A stretch of DNA of 8,867 nucleotides from Bacillota bacterium (GTDB lineage Bacteria; Bacillota; Clostridia; Oscillospirales; Ruminococcaceae), in the NCBI GenBank assembly GCA_023395435.1, contig JAEWZG010000082.1, positions 1-8,867 on the forward strand, in the 5' to 3' direction. The position numbers and the translations under genes were made by a program. The notes below the pieces were generated by a model. It did not search any database and was not told where the DNA came from. It worked only from the letters and a program-made list of their open reading frames with translations. Below are positions 6,963-8,867 of the stretch, in pieces (position 1 is the first letter of the stretch; each line of letters opens with the position of its first letter).

Positions 6963-6993
6963 ATATTAAGAAATGACAATTAGGAGTGACGGA

Positions 6994-7371
6994 ATGGCAA
7001 GACATAATTTTGTGCACAGATTTTTTGCTGGGTTAATTGCTGGTGCATGCTGTGTATTTCTTGAAATAATACTGAAATTTTTTAACGTCAATTATATAAT
7101 TGGTTCATTTGGCTTTTTGGCAATCATCCTTGTAATGGCAGTTTATGAAATCAAAAGAGACCGTTACAAGTATATGCTGACTCTGCTTGAGGAAGAATGT
7201 GATCCGCAAAGTATAATTGATGAAATGACTGAATTACTTAAAAAAAGATTTGTATTGAATTACAAGAAAAGACTGAGCAACAATGATGCACAAATTTGCT
7301 TTGTGATAAAAATCATATGTCACATCAACGCGGGAGAGTATATGAAGCGTCTGAGGATTTATCAAATATAG
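6994..7371 (+). CDS. 5' part of the frameshifted gene: N-terminal membrane hairpin
   Basis: 125 residues as read. Start 6994 follows TAGGAG (6981–6986) at 7 bases; an ATG at 6973 precedes that site. Two transmembrane segments are visible, about 9–30 (RFFAGLIAGACCVFLEIILKFF) and 35–53 (YIIGSFGFLAIILVMAVYE), then a basic stretch (KRDRYKY) and the acidic helix LTLLEEECDPQSIIDEMTELL. The last seven residues, RLRIYQI, are out of frame relative to the presumed full protein. If expressed alone it would be a small membrane protein with a truncated soluble tail. Confidence 0.55.
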   Translation: MARHNFVHRFFAGLIAGACCVFLEIILKFFNVNYIIGSFGFLAIILVMAVYEIKRDRYKYMLTLLEEECDPQSIIDEMTELLKKRFVLNYKKRLSNNDAQICFVIKIICHINAGEYMKRLRIYQI

Positions 7372-7790
7372 ATATTAAAATTCTACTTAAGTATCCAAAA
7401 TGGGCAATAAGATTTTATCTTGCATTAAGTGATATAGAACTTGAAAATAATGATATTGAAAAATCAAAAAAGTATCTTAATGAGGCGTTGTCAATTATTA
7501 AAATCAATAAGAAAACTATTCGCTATTATTTAAATGAGGTAGCTTTGCTAAAAGCTAAAATGAGAATAAAAGAATCAGATTATATAAAAGCTGAACAATA
7601 TCTTAACGGAATTAGTGATGATTGTACAACTCTTGAATTAATTAAGAAATCCTATTTTCTGGCCATGGTATATACTCAAAACAGACGTACAATTGAAGCA
7701 AGGGAAAAACTTGATTATGTTATTGATTTTGGAAATAAGCTTTGCTATGTAGAACAGGCAAAGGAACTGATGAAAAATTATTGCAAGTAA
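7317..7790 (+). CDS. 3' part of the frameshifted gene: TPR-like helical region
   Basis: The ATG at 7317 is the first in this frame, but it has no ribosome binding site and the opening SHQRGRVYE looks like out-of-frame sequence, so independent translation is doubtful. From about 7348 the product is helical with TPR-like spacing: RFYLALSDIELENNDIEKSK, KKYLNEALSIIKINKKT, EVALLKAKMRIKESDYIKAEQYLNGI and SYFLAMVYTQNRRTIEAREKL. Such repeats usually bind protein partners. It ends 60 bases before the DUF3788-like gene. Confidence 0.5.
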   Translation: MSHQRGRVYEASEDLSNIDIKILLKYPKWAIRFYLALSDIELENNDIEKSKKYLNEALSIIKINKKTIRYYLNEVALLKAKMRIKESDYIKAEQYLNGISDDCTTLELIKKSYFLAMVYTQNRRTIEAREKLDYVIDFGNKLCYVEQAKELMKNYCK

Positions 7791-7850
7791 AAGTATTTGT
7801 TTAGTGTTACACAAATAAGAGATGCGATGATAATTTTGGAAGTGATTATT

Positions 7851-8252
7851 ATGGACAGACAGACAGCTCTTGCACAATTAAAAGATGTTCAGGAATTTTA
7901 TGAGAAAATTGAAAAGCATATTCTTGAGTGGCATGCTGATAACACAGTAATATTAAAAGGTGCCAAAATCGAAACTGCAAGCTTTAGATTTTATAATAAC
8001 GGGAAGTATATTGCTTATTGCAATGTTCATGAGGGTTGCTTTGATGTAATGATGCGATATACAGCGGCTGACATTCTTAAAATTAGTGAAATAGTCGGCG
8101 GAATGTCTGACTATGCTAAGGAAGTTTGGGAGGACAGATATCCTTGTTCAACTGGTGCATGGATACATTATTATGTGAGCGATGAGGATACTAATAATGA
8201 AGCTGTGAAACTAATAGATATTAAGCTTGAATCACTTATAAAAAAGAAATAA
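7851..8252 (+). CDS. DUF3788-like protein
   Basis: 133 residues. The central part (FRFYNNGKYIAYCNVHEGCFDVMMRYT, about 45–71) and the block EDRYPCSTGAWIHYYV (94–109) near the C-terminus, followed by VKLIDIKL, match the layout I remember for DUF3788 proteins (FxVMMR…YPCGxGGWIHYRV…LLxIK). The family has no firm biochemical role; these are small soluble proteins common in Firmicutes. There is no signal peptide or membrane helix. ATG 7851 is preferred because GGAAG (7838–7842) is 8 bases upstream; the open frame continues to 7797 without a site. It is followed 4 bases later by a terminator hairpin. Confidence 0.7.
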   Translation: MDRQTALAQLKDVQEFYEKIEKHILEWHADNTVILKGAKIETASFRFYNNGKYIAYCNVHEGCFDVMMRYTAADILKISEIVGGMSDYAKEVWEDRYPCSTGAWIHYYVSDEDTNNEAVKLIDIKLESLIKKK

Positions 8253-8256
8253 AACA

Positions 8257-8288
8257 GCCCTCTCAGGTATTCTGAGGGGCATTTTTTT
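8257..8288. terminator. Intrinsic terminator between convergent genes, probably bidirectional
   Basis: GCCC-T-CTCAG (8257–8266) pairs with CTGAGGGGC (8272–8280) as a 9-bp stem with a bulged T at 8261 and a GTATT loop, followed on the plus strand by seven T (8282–8288). On the minus strand the same hairpin is followed by a T-rich run, the complement of the A-rich 8240–8256. It ends both the DUF3788-like gene and the converging MGMT-family gene. Confidence 0.85.
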
Positions 8289-8289
8289 A

Positions 8290-8604
8290 TTATTCGCCAT
8301 TCCAAAGGCATTTTTCCATATTTACTTTTCCGTCAGGGAGAAATTCTACGCCTTCGCTTTCGAGGAGCTCACGTTGCCTGTCGCCACCGCCGAACTTGAA
8401 CGCGTCAGCTGTTTCGCCAAAACGGTTTACGACACGGTGGCATGGAATTGTTTTAGGGTCAGGGTTTGAATGGAGTGCAAAGCCAACAATCTGTGACCAT
8501 CTTGAATTACCTGAATAAAGTGCAATCTGTCCATAGGTCGCTACTTTTCCAGCTGGTATTCTTTTTACTGTTTCATATATAAGATTAAAAGTTTCGCCAG
8601 GCAT
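8290..8604 (-). CDS. MGMT family (O6-alkylguanine alkyltransferase-like) protein
   Basis: 104 residues, only the C-terminal DNA-binding and active-site domain of O6-methylguanine methyltransferases. IPAGKVATYGQIA (17–28) is the start of the winged-helix region, and TIPCHRVVN (52–60) carries the acceptor cysteine (Cys55), unlike the Atl proteins, where Trp replaces Cys. It ends FGGGDRQRELLESEGVEF…WNGE, the typical tail. It likely transfers alkyl groups from O6-alkylguanine to Cys55 or flags such lesions for repair. Where I expect the helix arginine finger (R-x-V-G in classical members) the sequence reads Q-I-V-G (Gln38), so base flipping may differ. The start is fixed by TGGAGGTGA on the minus strand (8617–8609). 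It converges on the DUF3788-like gene and shares its terminator. Confidence 0.9.
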   Translation of the reverse strand: MPGETFNLIYETVKRIPAGKVATYGQIALYSGNSRWSQIVGFALHSNPDPKTIPCHRVVNRFGETADAFKFGGGDRQRELLESEGVEFLPDGKVNMEKCLWNGE

Positions 8605-8638
8605 AAAATCACCTCCACTTCACACACTACATACTGGT

Positions 8639-8668
8639 ATTTTATCATAAATTTATTTCAATAAACAA
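8639..8668 (-). promoter_or_regulatory. Probable promoter of the MGMT-family gene
   Basis: On the minus strand, TTGTTT (8668–8663) and TAAAAT (8644–8639) are separated by 18 bases and lie about 35 bases before the start codon. The −10 matches 5/6, the −35 4/6. Confidence 0.4.
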
Positions 8669-8670
8669 GA

Positions 8671-8688
8671 TTGAGAAAAAATTAACAA
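8671..8688. promoter_or_regulatory. Rex-like palindrome in the divergent intergenic region
   Basis: TTGAGAA-AAAA-TTAACAA has the size and form of the redox-sensing repressor Rex operator (TTGTTAA-N4-TTAACAA): one half is perfect and the other has two mismatches. It lies just upstream of the minus-strand −35 and 42 bases upstream of the plus-strand −35. Rex answers to the NADH/NAD+ ratio and often controls fermentation genes, which suits a pyruvate:ferredoxin oxidoreductase gene. In AT-rich DNA such a match can arise by chance. Confidence 0.3.
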
Positions 8689-8719
8689 TTTATACAATAT
8701 AAAAACTGTTGTTTTTTAC

Positions 8720-8739
8720 AAAAGTAGCTATTTACTTTT
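8720..8739. promoter_or_regulatory. Inverted repeat over the −35 of the oxidoreductase promoter
   Basis: AAAAGTA (8720–8726) and TACTTTT (8733–8739) are perfect inverted 7-mers 6 bases apart. The right arm covers most of the −35 (8731–8736), a usual place for a repressor operator. No regulator is named. Confidence 0.4.
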
Positions 8740-8759
8740 AATATGTGTTGTGCTAAAAT
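8731..8759 (+). promoter_or_regulatory. Promoter of the pyruvate:ferredoxin oxidoreductase gene
   Basis: TTTACT (8731–8736) and TAAAAT (8754–8759) are exactly 17 bases apart, and TGC just before the −10 makes it an extended −10 element. Transcription would start near 8766, leaving a leader of about 50 bases with a strong GAGGAGG site. Confidence 0.65.
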
Positions 8760-8817
8760 AAGTAGTTGAGATACTGGGAAAACCATATCATTAATTCAAA
8801 TTTGAGGAGGACTATCA

Positions 8818-8867
8818 ATGGCAAGAAAAATGAAAACCATGGATGGTAATAATGCTGCTGCATGGGC
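8818..8867 (+). CDS. nifJ: Pyruvate:ferredoxin (flavodoxin) oxidoreductase, first 16 codons
   Basis: Only MARKMKTMDGNNAAAW and two bases of the next codon are visible. KMKTMDGNxAAA is the near-invariant opening of the large single-chain pyruvate:ferredoxin oxidoreductases of anaerobes, which oxidise pyruvate with coenzyme A to acetyl-CoA and CO2 using thiamine diphosphate and Fe-S clusters and reduce ferredoxin or flavodoxin. GAGGAGG (8804–8810) lies 7 bases before the ATG. The rest of the gene is outside the window, so the assignment rests on the N-terminus alone. Confidence 0.8.
   Translation, partial: MARKMKTMDGNNAAAW

Larger units (their letters stand above)
6994..7790 (+). pseudogene. 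Membrane-anchored TPR-like protein gene, broken by a frameshift
   Basis: Two overlapping frames read as one gene of about 265 residues once a single base is restored near 7345. The first frame gives an N-terminal membrane hairpin and a helical stretch through INAGEYMK; the second resumes with ASEDLSNIDIKILLKYPKW and a helix-turn-helix region resembling tetratricopeptide repeats. The second frame has no ribosome binding site, and upstream of the join (back to a stop at 7284) its translation looks random, which is why one broken gene is preferred to two genes. An A-run reduced from AAA to AA at 7345–7346 would explain it; loss of one TA from TATAT (7339–7343) is the other simple repair. The intact product would sit in the membrane with a cytoplasmic TPR-like domain; function unknown. 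Confidence 0.65.

Noticed and set aside
7287..7371. Programmed −1 ribosomal frameshift joining the two halves of the TPR-like gene
   Set aside because: No X-XXY-YYZ slippery heptamer in the right phase and no evident downstream stem; a base loss in the short A-run or TA slippage is simpler.
8709..8721. Second Rex-like site TTGT-TTTTT-ACAA
   Set aside because: The half-sites are short and the spacing does not fit the 18-base operator form.

Overview
The window looks like chromosomal DNA of an AT-rich, anaerobic, low-GC Gram-positive bacterium, most likely a Clostridia / Oscillospiraceae (Ruminococcus-like) gut organism. This is inferred from strong purine-rich ribosome binding sites, the zapA–U32 peptidase gene pair, a class I (Fe-S) fumarase alpha subunit, flavodoxin-like proteins and the start of a pyruvate:ferredoxin oxidoreductase gene. 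No rRNA, tRNA, CRISPR array, transposase or integrase was seen.

Region 1 (1–4619) is a compact run of plus-strand genes: the 3' part of zapA (cell division), a U32/DUF3656 protein overlapping it by 14 bases, dut (dUTPase), an amidohydrolase of the imidazolonepropionase-like type, and a GNAT acetyltransferase. The 85-base gap before dut holds an oddly GC-rich block with a small hairpin. The GNAT stop codon lies in a 13-bp inverted repeat.

Region 2 (4694–6648) holds two tandem flavodoxin-domain proteins, then fumarase alpha only 11 bases further on. The beta subunit that normally follows alpha in two-subunit class I fumarases is not in the window.

Region 3 (6601–7790) is the accessory and most interesting part. 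The last 39 bases of the fumarase gene recur 314 bases downstream (34/39 identical), and four of the five differences are silent third-codon changes. A small two-helix membrane protein gene lies between the copies, and its stop codon is supplied by the second copy. This reads as an insertion or allelic import at the 3' end of the fumarase gene that left the old gene tail behind. Just after it comes a membrane-anchored, TPR-like gene broken by a frameshift near 7345.

Region 4 (7851–8867) has a DUF3788-like gene and, converging on it, a small MGMT-family gene on the minus strand; the two share a terminator hairpin. A divergent intergenic region follows, with a minus-strand promoter, a Rex-like palindrome, a good plus-strand extended −10 promoter overlapped at its −35 by an inverted repeat, and the first 16 codons of the pyruvate:ferredoxin oxidoreductase gene.

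Most starts were moved inward from the longest open frame because a ribosome binding site and family length agree on a later ATG. Family names come from recognising motifs by eye; no searches were run.
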